Shown here: positions 51,616 through 58,659 of the stretch, piece by piece
Layout: each line of letters opens with the position of its first letter
Position numbering within the stretch: position 1 is the stretch's first letter
Origin: Dactylosporangium sp. AC04546
GTDB taxonomy: Bacteria > Actinomycetota > Actinomycetes > Mycobacteriales > Micromonosporaceae
Direction of reading: 5' to 3'
NCBI RefSeq assembly: GCF_022095675.1
Contig: NZ_JAHYSG010000045.1
Coordinates: 1-64,000 of the forward strand
DNA: 64,000 nucleotides
Made by a program: the position numbers and the translations under genes
The notes under the pieces: model-generated
What the model saw: the letters and a program-made list of their open reading frames with translations, nothing else
What the model was told of the DNA's origin: nothing
Databases searched by the model: none

Positions 51616-52457
51616 CCGACCCGGAACCGGGCCACCACGTCGCGGACGGCGGCGACCACCGCGTCGGGCTGCTCGACGTGGAGATACTGGTGGGCGGCGC
51701 CCTCGACCAGGCGCTGCTCGCCCGACGGTACCGTCGCGGCCAGGGCGGCGTGCATGACGCGCAGGCCCTCGTGCGCCTCGTGCAGGAGGTCGGCGTCGAG
51801 GTGCTTCGCCCAGTACGGGTTGTGGCCCATCGCGGTCAGGACGATCAGCGGGACGTCGGGGAGCGGGCCACCGCCGCGCAGCTCCGCGTAGAGCTCGGAC
51901 TCCATGTTGCGGGACTCCTCGACGCCGGTGCGCCAGTTGGTCAGGCGGAGCTCGACGAGCGGCTCGCGGATCGGGCCGGGCCACGCTTGGTACAGCTGAT
52001 GCAACGCCTCACGTGCGGCGCCGAGCTGCTCCGGCGTGAGCTCGGGCAGGTTGTCGAGGTCGGGCTTGAGCTGCTCGTTGAGCTCGGCGAGGCGGGCCGG
52101 CAGGAAGTCGAGGATGTCCTCGTGGCCGGGGTCGATGAGCACCAGGCCGGCGACGTCGGCCGGGAAGAGCTGGGCGAACCGGCGGGCGTAGAAGGCGCCG
52201 AGCGAGTGGCCGGCCAGCACATACGGCCCGGGGACCGGCTCCAGCGCCGTGCGCAGCTCGCGCGCCACGGCCTCGGCGCTGCGCGGAAGCGGGACCGGGT
52301 CGCTCCAGCCGGTGCCGCCGCGGTCGTAGAGCACGCTCGTGGTCAGCTCGGCGACGCGCTCATGGACGTTGAGGTATTCCAGGCCGATGAGGCCGGCGCC
52401 GGGGAGGAAGACGACCGCCGGGGTGCCGGTGCCGTCGCGCCGCAGCTCGATTCTCAT
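51582..52457 (-). CDS. Alpha/beta hydrolase
   Basis: A 291-residue cytosolic hydrolase. The nucleophile elbow is GHSLGAFYARRFAQLFP with Ser85, the oxyanion region is VVFLPGAGLIGLEY, and the late His is in EGAAHQYLHVEQP. No substrate is obvious; relatives include esterases, epoxide hydrolases and haloperoxidases. TACTGT lies 8 nt before ATG 52457. Two TGAGAACA repeats sit in the promoter it shares with the divergent ArsR-like gene, which probably represses it. Confidence 0.87.
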   Translation of the reverse strand: MRIELRRDGTGTPAVVFLPGAGLIGLEYLNVHERVAELTTSVLYDRGGTGWSDPVPLPRSAEAVARELRTALEPVPGPYVLAGHSLGAFYARRFAQLFPADVAGLVLIDPGHEDILDFLPARLAELNEQLKPDLDNLPELTPEQLGAAREALHQLYQAWPGPIREPLVELRLTNWRTGVEESRNMESELYAELRGGGPLPDVPLIVLTAMGHNPYWAKHLDADLLHEAHEGLRVMHAALAATVPSGEQRLVEGAAHQYLHVEQPDAVVAAVRDVVARFRVGQRGDVASTLR

Positions 52458-52460
52458 GTT

Positions 52461-52486
52461 TGAGAACAGTATCAGGCGTGAGAACA
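52461..52486. promoter_or_regulatory. Direct TGAGAACA repeats in the hydrolase/ArsR promoter
   Basis: TGAGAACA occurs at 52461-52468 and 52479-52486, 18 bp apart, between the divergent starts at 52457 and 52494. The first copy overlaps the hydrolase -10 (ACAGTA, 52466-52471, read on minus as TACTGT). The neighbouring winged-helix regulator is the likely ligand. Confidence 0.5.
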
Positions 52487-52493
52487 TTGGTCC

Positions 52494-53018
52494 ATGGACA
52501 CCGCTGAGGTTCTGCTCCACCCCGTCCGGCTCCGCATCGTGCACGCCATGGCCGGCGGCGAGATGACCACGGCCGAGCTGTGCGAGCGCATCCCCGACGC
52601 GTCGAAGGCGACGATCTACCGGCACGTGGGTGCGCTGGCCGACGCCAGCGTCCTGGAGGTCGCGTGGGAGCAGCGGGTGCGCGGGGTGGTCGAGAAGCGG
52701 TACCGGTTACGGCGGGATCGGGCGGTCATCGACGCCGAGCGCGCCGCCTCGACGACCGTCGACGAGCACCGGGCCGCGTTCCCGGTGGCGATGGCGGTGC
52801 TGCTGGCCGAGTTCGCGGCGTATCTCGACCGGCCGGACGCGGACCCGGCCGGCGACCTCGTCGGCTATCGGCAGCATTCGGTCTGGCTGAGCGACGACGA
52901 GAAGGCCGCGCTCATCGAGGACCTGCGGGAGGTGCTGTTACCCAGGCTCACCCAGGCACCGGCGCCCGGGCGGCGGCAGCACCTGCTGAGCCCGATCCTG
53001 TTCCCGACGCGTCAGTAG
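52494..53018 (+). CDS. ArsR-like winged-helix regulator (HTH_20)
   Basis: A 174-residue regulator with an N-terminal ArsR-type winged helix (LLHPVRLRIVHAMAGGEMTTAELCERI, SKATIYRHVGALADASVLEVAWE), then a helical dimer or ligand domain. It has no metal-binding Cys. The family often controls a divergent gene; here that is the alpha/beta hydrolase 36 bp away. Its 3' end overlaps the convergent membrane protein gene by 7 nt. Confidence 0.87.
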   Translation: MDTAEVLLHPVRLRIVHAMAGGEMTTAELCERIPDASKATIYRHVGALADASVLEVAWEQRVRGVVEKRYRLRRDRAVIDAERAASTTVDEHRAAFPVAMAVLLAEFAAYLDRPDADPAGDLVGYRQHSVWLSDDEKAALIEDLREVLLPRLTQAPAPGRRQHLLSPILFPTRQ

Positions 53019-53482
53019 GTCTGGTAGCGGCACCACGAGCGCGCCGCGCGGGTGTTGAGGAGGAAGACGAAGACGAGCGGCAGCACGATGGAGATCAGCG
53101 TCTCGGCGTAGGGGCGGCCAGTGGTGTAGCCCTGCCAGACGCCACCGGCGACGCTGAGCAGGTTCAGGGCGGTGAGCAGCACGCGGGCCCAGTTGCGGCC
53201 GCGCTGCAGCTTGCGGCCGAGCATGATCGCGATGAGCCCGACGATGATGAAGGAGCCGCAGATCACGGCCACGATCGGGGTGATCTGGGCCGGCCGGGTG
53301 GTCCACGCGTCGTTCCCGGTCGCGTACTCGAGCCGCGGGATCACGTCGACCGCCGCGAGCGCGAGCAGCGCGCCGATCGCGAGCGTGATCAGGCCGCCGA
53401 GGTACTGGAAGATCGCGACGACGTGCAGGGAGACCGGCGCGGTCGTGCGCACCGGGTAGGGCTGCTGCCAGGCGTAGGACAT
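53012..53482 (-). CDS. Four-helix membrane protein
   Basis: A 156-residue protein with four hydrophobic segments (VVAIFQYLGGLITLAIGALLAL, ITPIVAVICGSFIIVGLIAIML, LLTALNLLSVAGGVW, and VLPLVFVFLLNT). The N-terminus is Gln/Pro-rich (YAWQQPYPVRTT). The C-terminus resembles DUF4870-like or small actinobacterial integral proteins, but I cannot place it firmly. Function unknown. Confidence 0.72.
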   Translation of the reverse strand: MSYAWQQPYPVRTTAPVSLHVVAIFQYLGGLITLAIGALLALAAVDVIPRLEYATGNDAWTTRPAQITPIVAVICGSFIIVGLIAIMLGRKLQRGRNWARVLLTALNLLSVAGGVWQGYTTGRPYAETLISIVLPLVFVFLLNTRAARSWCRYQTY

Positions 53483-53560
53483 GCCATCGAGGGTGCTCCG
53501 GCTGGCGGTGGCGCGACTCGCCTGTTCATGCCAATGCCGCACCGCGCGTGAAGGGTCAGA

Positions 53561-53902
53561 ATGGAGAGCGTGGGCTGGGACGAGATCCTGGAGCGGGCGC
53601 GGCGCTACGACGCCACCGCCAGGCCGGGGGAGTGGCCGCCGCCGATCTGCGTGGCGCTCGTCAGCGCGGCGTTCGGCTCGGCGCTGCGGCGGTTCCTGCC
53701 CGTCTGGAGCATGAGCGCGATCTGGTTCCACGACGGTACCGGGCCCGACGACCCGCGGAAGCCGGCGGCGATCGGGGTCGCGGGGCCGGATCCGGATGAG
53801 TACGTCGTGTGGTGGGACGAGCCCGGCCGCGGGCCGGTCATCCAGCTGCTCACCACCGACCCCCAGGAGGCCGTCGCGCTAGCGGTGCTGCTCAATCGCT
53901 GA
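53561..53902 (+). CDS. Hypothetical protein
   Basis: A 113-residue soluble protein, rich in Trp and Pro (IWFHDGTGPDD, EYVVWWDEPGRGPVIQLL). GAAGGG lies 5 nt before ATG 53561; GTG 53570 with CAGAAT 7 nt upstream is an alternative leaderless start. It ends in a helix (PQEAVALAVLLNR). It overlaps the convergent TetR gene by 24 nt. No family known to me. Confidence 0.6.
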   Translation: MESVGWDEILERARRYDATARPGEWPPPICVALVSAAFGSALRRFLPVWSMSAIWFHDGTGPDDPRKPAAIGVAGPDPDEYVVWWDEPGRGPVIQLLTTDPQEAVALAVLLNR

Positions 53903-54445
53903 CGCGGCCGCCGCGACGCGGCGGAGGTGGGCGGCGACCGCGGCGTCAGCGGCGGGTGTGCCCGAGTCCAGCCAGAGCAGGATGCCGTCGACGACGACCG
54001 AGAAGCTCAGCATCGCGATCCAGGGGCGCAGCTCCGGCGGTACCGTGGCCGGAAGCGCCTGCACAGCGATCTGGAGCACGCGGTCGCGGAATCCACCGGC
54101 GTAGCGGGCGAACTGAGGCTCGCGGGCCGAGTGGCGGAACAGCAGGGCGAACGCCGCCGGGTCGGCCCGGGCGGCGGCGAGGAGCTGCGCGATCATGTCC
54201 GGGTCGGTGTCCCGTTCGCGGAAGCGCAGGGCCTGGGCCAGGCGGTCGCGGGTGTCGTCCAGGACCCGCTCGTAGAGGGCCTGTTTGGTGTCGAAGTGGC
54301 GGTACACGATCAGCTTGGTCACGCCCGCCTCGGCGGCGATGTCGTCCATCGACGTCGCCGCGAAGCCGCCGACCGCGAACGCACGGGCCGCCGCCGCGAG
54401 GATGCTGGCGACCCGCTCGTCGCGTTTCAGGAGCTTGCGTGTCAC
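53879..54445 (-). CDS. TetR-family regulator
   Basis: A 188-residue TetR repressor. The HTH is ERVASILAAAARAFAVGGFAATSMDDIAAEAGVTKLIVYRHFDTKQALYERV. The C-terminal ligand domain is helical. Its GTG overlaps the stop of the ABC permease in GTGA, so it is the last gene of an ABC-TetR operon and is translationally coupled. A 16-bp dyad before that operon (56022-56037) is a fair operator. It probably senses a substrate of the transporter. Confidence 0.9.
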   Translation of the reverse strand: MTRKLLKRDERVASILAAAARAFAVGGFAATSMDDIAAEAGVTKLIVYRHFDTKQALYERVLDDTRDRLAQALRFRERDTDPDMIAQLLAAARADPAAFALLFRHSAREPQFARYAGGFRDRVLQIAVQALPATVPPELRPWIAMLSFSVVVDGILLWLDSGTPAADAAVAAHLRRVAAAASAIEQHR

Positions 54446-55167
54446 CCCGCCAGTCTGACCCGTCCCGTGGCGCGTGGCGGCGCGGGCTCCACCCGGAACC
54501 GCCACAGGGCGAAGACGAAGGCGGCGCAGGACCAGGCGAGCAGCCAGGCCAGGTCCACCCACGAGAAGGCGTTCAGGAGGGCGCCGGCATGGGTGAGCGG
54601 CGACGCCTGCGACACGACGCCGACCCAGCCGGGCAGTTCAGCGGCCGGGAAGAAGACACCGGAGACCAGCACGACCGGCAGGAGGGTCGTGGACAGGAGG
54701 GTCGCGGCCGCGTCACCGCGGGGCACGACCTGGGCAACGGCGACCCCGATCAGGCTGACGGTGACGGCGCCGGGGACGGCCCAGGCGAACCCGGGCAGCC
54801 ACGCGCCGTACAGCGCCAGGCCCATGAGCACGAGCACCACGGTCTGTGCCGAAGCCACCAGTACGGTCGCGGCGACCCGCCCGGCGATGTGCTGCCAGAG
54901 CGGCAGCGGCGTCGCGCGCAGACGCTTGAGGACACCGGCGTCGCGGCTCGCGACCAGCGACGCGGCGAACGTCGTGTAGCAGGTCGAGGCGATCCCCAGC
55001 GTCGCCATCGCCGCGACGAGCCGCGCGTGGTAGCCGGGCTCCGCCTGGTGGTCACTGATCGCCGCCAGCATCACCATGAGCAGCGGCGGGGTGGCGGCCG
55101 ACGCGACGAGGGCCCGTGGGCTGCGCAGATAGAGACGGATCTGGTACAGGCAGAGCTCACGCAGCAT
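54442..55167 (-). CDS. ABC-2 type transporter permease
   Basis: A 241-residue membrane protein with six helices. SRDAGVLKRLRATPLPLW is the ABC-2 loop signature, and the final hydrophobic stretch VDLAWLLAWSCAAFVFALW is typical. Its start overlaps the end of the ATPase gene by 11 nt, and its stop overlaps the TetR start by 4 nt. All three are thus tightly coupled. It forms the membrane part of an exporter with the ATPase. Confidence 0.89.
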   Translation of the reverse strand: MLRELCLYQIRLYLRSPRALVASAATPPLLMVMLAAISDHQAEPGYHARLVAAMATLGIASTCYTTFAASLVASRDAGVLKRLRATPLPLWQHIAGRVAATVLVASAQTVVLVLMGLALYGAWLPGFAWAVPGAVTVSLIGVAVAQVVPRGDAAATLLSTTLLPVVLVSGVFFPAAELPGWVGVVSQASPLTHAGALLNAFSWVDLAWLLAWSCAAFVFALWRFRVEPAPPRATGRVRLAG

Positions 55168-55996
55168 GACGGCTCCCCACGAGCGACAGGTAGGCGTCCT
55201 CGAGCGTCGGCCGGGTGACGCTGAGCTCGCCGAGCTCCTCGCCCTCCCGCAGCACCGTGAGCAGCGCCGCCGACGGTGTGCGGGTGCGGATCACGGCCGG
55301 CTCGCCGCCGGGCGGGCGGTAGCGGATCGTCGTCTCGGCGTCGAGGTGGCCGCCGAGCGTCGCCGGGTCGCCGTCGGCGACGATCTTCCCGCCGACCACG
55401 ACGACGACCCGGTCGGCGAGCTCGGCCGCCTCCTCCAGGTAGTGCGTGGTGAGCAGCACGGCGCAGCCGCCGGCGGCGACCTCGCGCACCACCCGCCAGG
55501 TGTCCCGGCGCGCCTCGGGATCGAAGCCGGTCGTCGGCTCGTCGAGGAACAGCACCTCGGGCCGGCCGACCAGGGCGAGGGCCAGGTCGAGGCGGCGCTG
55601 CCGGCCACCGGAGAGCACGCCCGCCCGGCGGTGCACGGCGTCGGCGAGCCCCAGCCGGTCCAGCAGGTCGCCGGAGGGCCACGGGTCTCGGTACAGCCGG
55701 GAGAAGAGGCCGACCGCCTCCCCCACCGTCAGCTGTGGATCGACGCTCGTCGACTGCGGCAGCACGCCGATCCGGCCGCGCCAGGCGCGCGTCGGCCGGG
55801 CCGGGTCGGTGCCGAGCACCTGGACGCGGCCGCCGTCGCGGGGCCGGTACCCCTCCAGGATCTCCACGAGCGACGTCTTGCCCGCGCCGTTCGGGCCGAG
55901 CACGGCGAGCACCTCGCCGGGCGCGGCCCGCAGATCGACGCCGTCCAGCGCCGTGCGTTTCCCGTACCGCTTGACGAGCCCTTCCACTTCGATCAT
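55157..55996 (-). CDS. ABC transporter ATP-binding protein
   Basis: A 279-residue ATPase. Walker A GPNGAGKTS is at 34-42, the Q-loop is in IGVLPQSTSVDPQL, the signature LSGGRQRRLDLALAL follows, and Walker B VLFLDEPTTGFDP. It belongs to the multidrug/antibiotic exporter group. ATG 55996 has GGAGG 6 nt upstream; longer in-frame starts to 56047 are less likely. It is the first gene of the ABC-TetR operon. TTGACG and TATACA-like boxes lie upstream with a TetR-type dyad between them. Confidence 0.92.
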   Translation of the reverse strand: MIEVEGLVKRYGKRTALDGVDLRAAPGEVLAVLGPNGAGKTSLVEILEGYRPRDGGRVQVLGTDPARPTRAWRGRIGVLPQSTSVDPQLTVGEAVGLFSRLYRDPWPSGDLLDRLGLADAVHRRAGVLSGGRQRRLDLALALVGRPEVLFLDEPTTGFDPEARRDTWRVVREVAAGGCAVLLTTHYLEEAAELADRVVVVVGGKIVADGDPATLGGHLDAETTIRYRPPGGEPAVIRTRTPSAALLTVLREGEELGELSVTRPTLEDAYLSLVGSRHAA

Positions 55997-56021
55997 GTGC
56001 GGCCTCCAAATGTGTATACGA

Positions 56022-56037
56022 CAGAGTGTAGACTCTG
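56022..56037 (-). promoter_or_regulatory. Putative TetR operator of the ABC operon
   Basis: CAGAGT-GTAG-ACTCTG is a perfect 6-bp-arm dyad, 26-41 bp before ATG 55996 on the minus strand. It lies between TTGACG (56045-56040) and GTATAC (56019-56014), so binding would block the promoter. The last gene of the operon encodes a TetR regulator. Confidence 0.6.
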
Positions 56038-56047
56038 ACGTCAACAC

Positions 56048-57079
56048 TCAATTGCCGTACGTGATCACCATCGGCGGCGGCTGGAGGGCCATCACCTGCT
56101 CGGGCGTCATGAGCTTGTACTTCGACTCCAGCTGGTAGAAGATCTTGAATCCGCCGTACCGGAAGTTCTGGTGCCGCTGCATGCCCTGCGCGACCCAGAG
56201 GTTGTACTGCTGGGTCTTCAGCTCGATGTCGCCCGGCCAGCCGCCGACGGAGTCGACGTGGACGATCACGTCGACGCGGGTGTCGTTGCGCAGGTTCCCC
56301 TTGTCGGCGATGAGCGCCTTGCCCGGGTCGTACGGGTCGGCGAGGTCGTCCCCGTCCGGGCGGTACTGGTGGATGAGGAACATCTTGCGCGGCACCTGGT
56401 ACTCCTCCGGCATGGCGGCGACGGCGTCGATGAGCGGGTTGAGGTCGGCCGCGCGCACGTTCGCCAGGTTCTTGCCGGGGACGCCGTCGCGGCGCGGGAA
56501 CATCCACTCCGGGTCGACCGCGACGTGCACGAACGGCAGCTCGAGGTACGGCCGGAAGAAGTTGAGCTCGGTCATCGGGTCGGTCTGCCCGAAGTTCAGG
56601 TCCAGGAACAGCACCAGGTCGTGCGCCCGGCAGAACTGGACGTACCGGTCGATCGTGGCCGCGTCCACGTGGTGGCTGTAGTCGCCGTCGGGGCCGGCGG
56701 AGCGGTCGGGGACGCTGACCACCAGGTCGATGCCGGCGACCACCGGATGCGCGGGGTCGAGCCGCTGGTACTCCGCGGCCTGGTTGCGCAGCCGGGCGAG
56801 CATGGCGGCGCTGAGCTCGTAGGCCGGGCCGGTGGCGGCGGCGCCCGGCACGGCGTAGAAGGCCACGATCCGGTTGGTGGGCAGCGGCGCGCCCGCGTCC
56901 GGGCTGAACGCGGGCCTGGCCGGCTCGGGGGCGGCGGTGGGCGTGGCCTGCGGCGCCGGGTTCTGGTGCTCGCCGGTCTGCCGGACGTACTGCGCGAGCG
57001 CGACGACGAGCACGACGCCGAGCACCAGCGGCACTGCGATCATCGCGGCCATGCCCTGCCGCCGGTTCTGAGCGGACAT
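56048..57079 (-). CDS. Membrane-anchored or secreted protein of unknown function
   Basis: A 343-residue protein. Residues 13-32 form one helix (AMIAVPLVLGVVLVVALAQYV), and a Pro/Ala-rich linker to residue 58 leads to an extracellular domain. That domain has a TIM-barrel-like rhythm: RIVAFYAVPG, VAGIDLVVSVPD, HDLVLFLDLNFGQT, FVHVAVDPEWMF, KMFLIHQYRP and VDVIVHVDSVGGW. Acidic residues at strand ends (DLNF, DPEW) suggest a glycoside-hydrolase-like barrel, but I cannot name a family. It ends 52 bp before the ABC ATPase start, on the same strand. Confidence 0.7.
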   Translation of the reverse strand: MSAQNRRQGMAAMIAVPLVLGVVLVVALAQYVRQTGEHQNPAPQATPTAAPEPARPAFSPDAGAPLPTNRIVAFYAVPGAAATGPAYELSAAMLARLRNQAAEYQRLDPAHPVVAGIDLVVSVPDRSAGPDGDYSHHVDAATIDRYVQFCRAHDLVLFLDLNFGQTDPMTELNFFRPYLELPFVHVAVDPEWMFPRRDGVPGKNLANVRAADLNPLIDAVAAMPEEYQVPRKMFLIHQYRPDGDDLADPYDPGKALIADKGNLRNDTRVDVIVHVDSVGGWPGDIELKTQQYNLWVAQGMQRHQNFRYGGFKIFYQLESKYKLMTPEQVMALQPPPMVITYGN

Positions 57080-57237
57080 ACTGGTCCCTTTCGGGTGCGG
57101 GTGGCGGTTCGGACGCCCGCCGGCGCCGGGTCGCGCGTCCGCTCATTCCGCGACCCACCCCGCGGGCGGAGCCTCCCTCTCCAATCCCCGCGCCCCGAAA
57201 CATCCAAATACGGCGCAGTCGTGGTCACACCGGGCCG

Positions 57238-57861
57238 TCAGGGCCTCCCGCGCCGTTGACGCACAGCCAGCACGGCGATCCACAGCCAGCCGACCCCGAT
57301 GGCGAGGCGCTGGAGCAGCCCGGCCACGTCCACGAACGGGGCGGTCTGGGCGAAGCCGGCCGAGGCCAGCGCGAACAGGGCGAGGAACGCCACGCCGAAC
57401 AGGGCCGACCAGCGCGAGCGGCGGACGTCGGCGAACATCGCCACGGCGATGGCGAGGAAGGCCGGCAGCGAGAAGACCAGGTCGTGCACGGTGCCGTGCC
57501 AGGTCACCGTTTCGGGGACGCCGGCCGGGTAGCCGCTGACGGGATCGGTGAGGAACGCGCCGGCGCCGATGAGGCCGATGCCCCAGACGGCGATCAGCAC
57601 CCGTTGCACAGACCGCCGGCCGGCCGCGAACAGCACCGTGAGCAGGCCGGCGACGACGAAGTTGACGACCTGGACCCAGCCGCCCGGGCCGAGGGCGAGG
57701 GAGCTGACCGGGTGCCGCATCGGGTCGTAGCCGTCGCGGAACGCGCCTTCGAGCAGGAACGTGCCGACGAACAGCGGGCCGGCCAGCAGGCCGGCGTAGA
57801 GGAGACGGGAGGGCGGCCGGTCGGGAGTCGCGGCCCGGATCGCGGTGAGCGTCGCGGTCAT
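57238..57861 (-). CDS. DUF998 membrane protein
   Basis: A 207-residue protein with six helices. DPMRHPVSSLALGPGGWVQ and the second-half LTDPVSGYPAGVP...TWHGTVHDLVFSLPAF are the DUF998 landmarks. The family is common in actinomycetes and its function is unknown. Two 16-bp operators (57865-57908) lie directly upstream of ATG 57861 and face the divergent XRE remnant and GNAT gene. Confidence 0.88.
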   Translation of the reverse strand: MTATLTAIRAATPDRPPSRLLYAGLLAGPLFVGTFLLEGAFRDGYDPMRHPVSSLALGPGGWVQVVNFVVAGLLTVLFAAGRRSVQRVLIAVWGIGLIGAGAFLTDPVSGYPAGVPETVTWHGTVHDLVFSLPAFLAIAVAMFADVRRSRWSALFGVAFLALFALASAGFAQTAPFVDVAGLLQRLAIGVGWLWIAVLAVRQRRGRP

Positions 57862-57864
57862 GGC

Positions 57865-57908
57865 GTCAACCGTAGTTGACGACCGGACGATCGTCAACCT
57901 TGGTTGAC
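57865..57908. promoter_or_regulatory. Twin 16-bp operators GTCAAC(C)...(G)GTTGAC
   Basis: GTCAAC-CGTA-GTTGAC (57865-57880) and GTCAACC-TT-GGTTGAC (57893-57908) are two perfect dyads, 28 bp apart centre to centre. They start 3 bp from the DUF998 start codon and end 23 bp before the GTG of the XRE remnant. A dimer bound to each would cover both promoters. The cognate regulator is not intact in this window. Confidence 0.65.
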
Positions 57909-57931
57909 GGCGCTCATGGCAAACTGATCGC

Positions 57932-57997
57932 GTGAACGCGCTCGGGGAGTTCCTGCACAGCCGGAGGGGCCGGCGGCGGTTCGTGGTGTTCCAGTGA
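57932..57997 (+). pseudogene. N-terminal remnant of an XRE regulator, 21 codons
   Basis: GTG 57932 opens ALGEFLHSRRGR, the characteristic start of MmyB-type XRE regulators (compare LGEFLRARRE at 32981), and then stops at 57997 after a short Arg/Phe tail. The stop overlaps the GTG of the GNAT gene in GTGA. Most of the regulator is missing, so it is a deletion remnant, though a short coupled leader gene is possible. CAAACT lies 6 nt upstream. Losing this regulator would leave the twin operators without their local ligand. Confidence 0.5.
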
Positions 57998-58518
57998 CGA
58001 TCGAACTGCGGCCGTACGGCGCGGAGGACCTGGCCCTCACCGCCGCACTGGAGGCCGACCCGGAGGTCAAGAGCCGGCTCGGCGGCGCCGTCGGGGCCGA
58101 CGAGGCCGGACGCATCCACGAGCGGCGGATGGCAGCCGTCGCGCGCGGCGACTGGTACTTCACGATCCACGTCACCGGAGCGCCACGCCCGGCCGGCGTC
58201 ATCGCGATCTTCCGCACCCCGTGGGAGGGCGGGCACATCCACGAGGTCGGCTCGATGCTCTTCCCCGAGTTCCAGGCGCAGGGCATCGCCGCCGAGGCGT
58301 TCCGGATGCTCGTCGAGCGGGGCCGCCACGAGCGCCGGTTCACCGAGATCCACGGCTTCGCCGAGGTGTCGAACGGCCCGTCGAACGGCATCGTGCGCCG
58401 GCTCGGGTTCGAACTGCTCGGCGAGTGCGACATGGACTACGAGGGCGTGCCGATCCGGTGCAACCACTGGCGGTTGACCATTACGCGACACGACGGCACC
58501 GGACGTACGACCGGATAA
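57994..58518 (+). CDS. GNAT-family N-acetyltransferase
   Basis: A 174-residue acetyltransferase of the RimJ/RimL type. TIELRPYGAEDL is the usual start, VGSMLFPEFQAQGIAAEAFRMLVERG is the acetyl-CoA-binding stretch, and VSNGPSNGIVRRLGFELLGECDMDYEG is the typical C-terminus. The target is unknown. Its GTG is coupled to the XRE remnant by GTGA, so it is probably transcribed from the promoter next to the twin operators. Confidence 0.88.
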   Translation: MTIELRPYGAEDLALTAALEADPEVKSRLGGAVGADEAGRIHERRMAAVARGDWYFTIHVTGAPRPAGVIAIFRTPWEGGHIHEVGSMLFPEFQAQGIAAEAFRMLVERGRHERRFTEIHGFAEVSNGPSNGIVRRLGFELLGECDMDYEGVPIRCNHWRLTITRHDGTGRTTG

Positions 58519-58527
58519 CGCAGAGAA

Positions 58528-58539
58528 CAGCGTACGCTG
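58528..58539. promoter_or_regulatory. Palindrome upstream of the GGDEF/EAL gene
   Basis: CAGCGTACGCTG is a perfect 12-bp palindrome in the 141-bp gap between the GNAT and GGDEF/EAL genes. It could be an operator. The rest of the gap shows no riboswitch-like structure that I could recognise. Confidence 0.35.
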
Positions 58540-58659
58540 CCACACCGAAAGCGTTGCACCGCAACCATTACGCCCCGCAAACACGTGGTCACCGCACGGT
58601 ATCAACCCCTAAGAACGCCTGACGTCTGACCGATGAATCCAGTGGGCGAAGGGAGCGTG

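Noticed and set aside
58519..58659. c-di-GMP riboswitch before the GGDEF/EAL gene
   Set aside because: The gap has only a small palindrome; no GEMM-like conserved core or tandem stems are visible.
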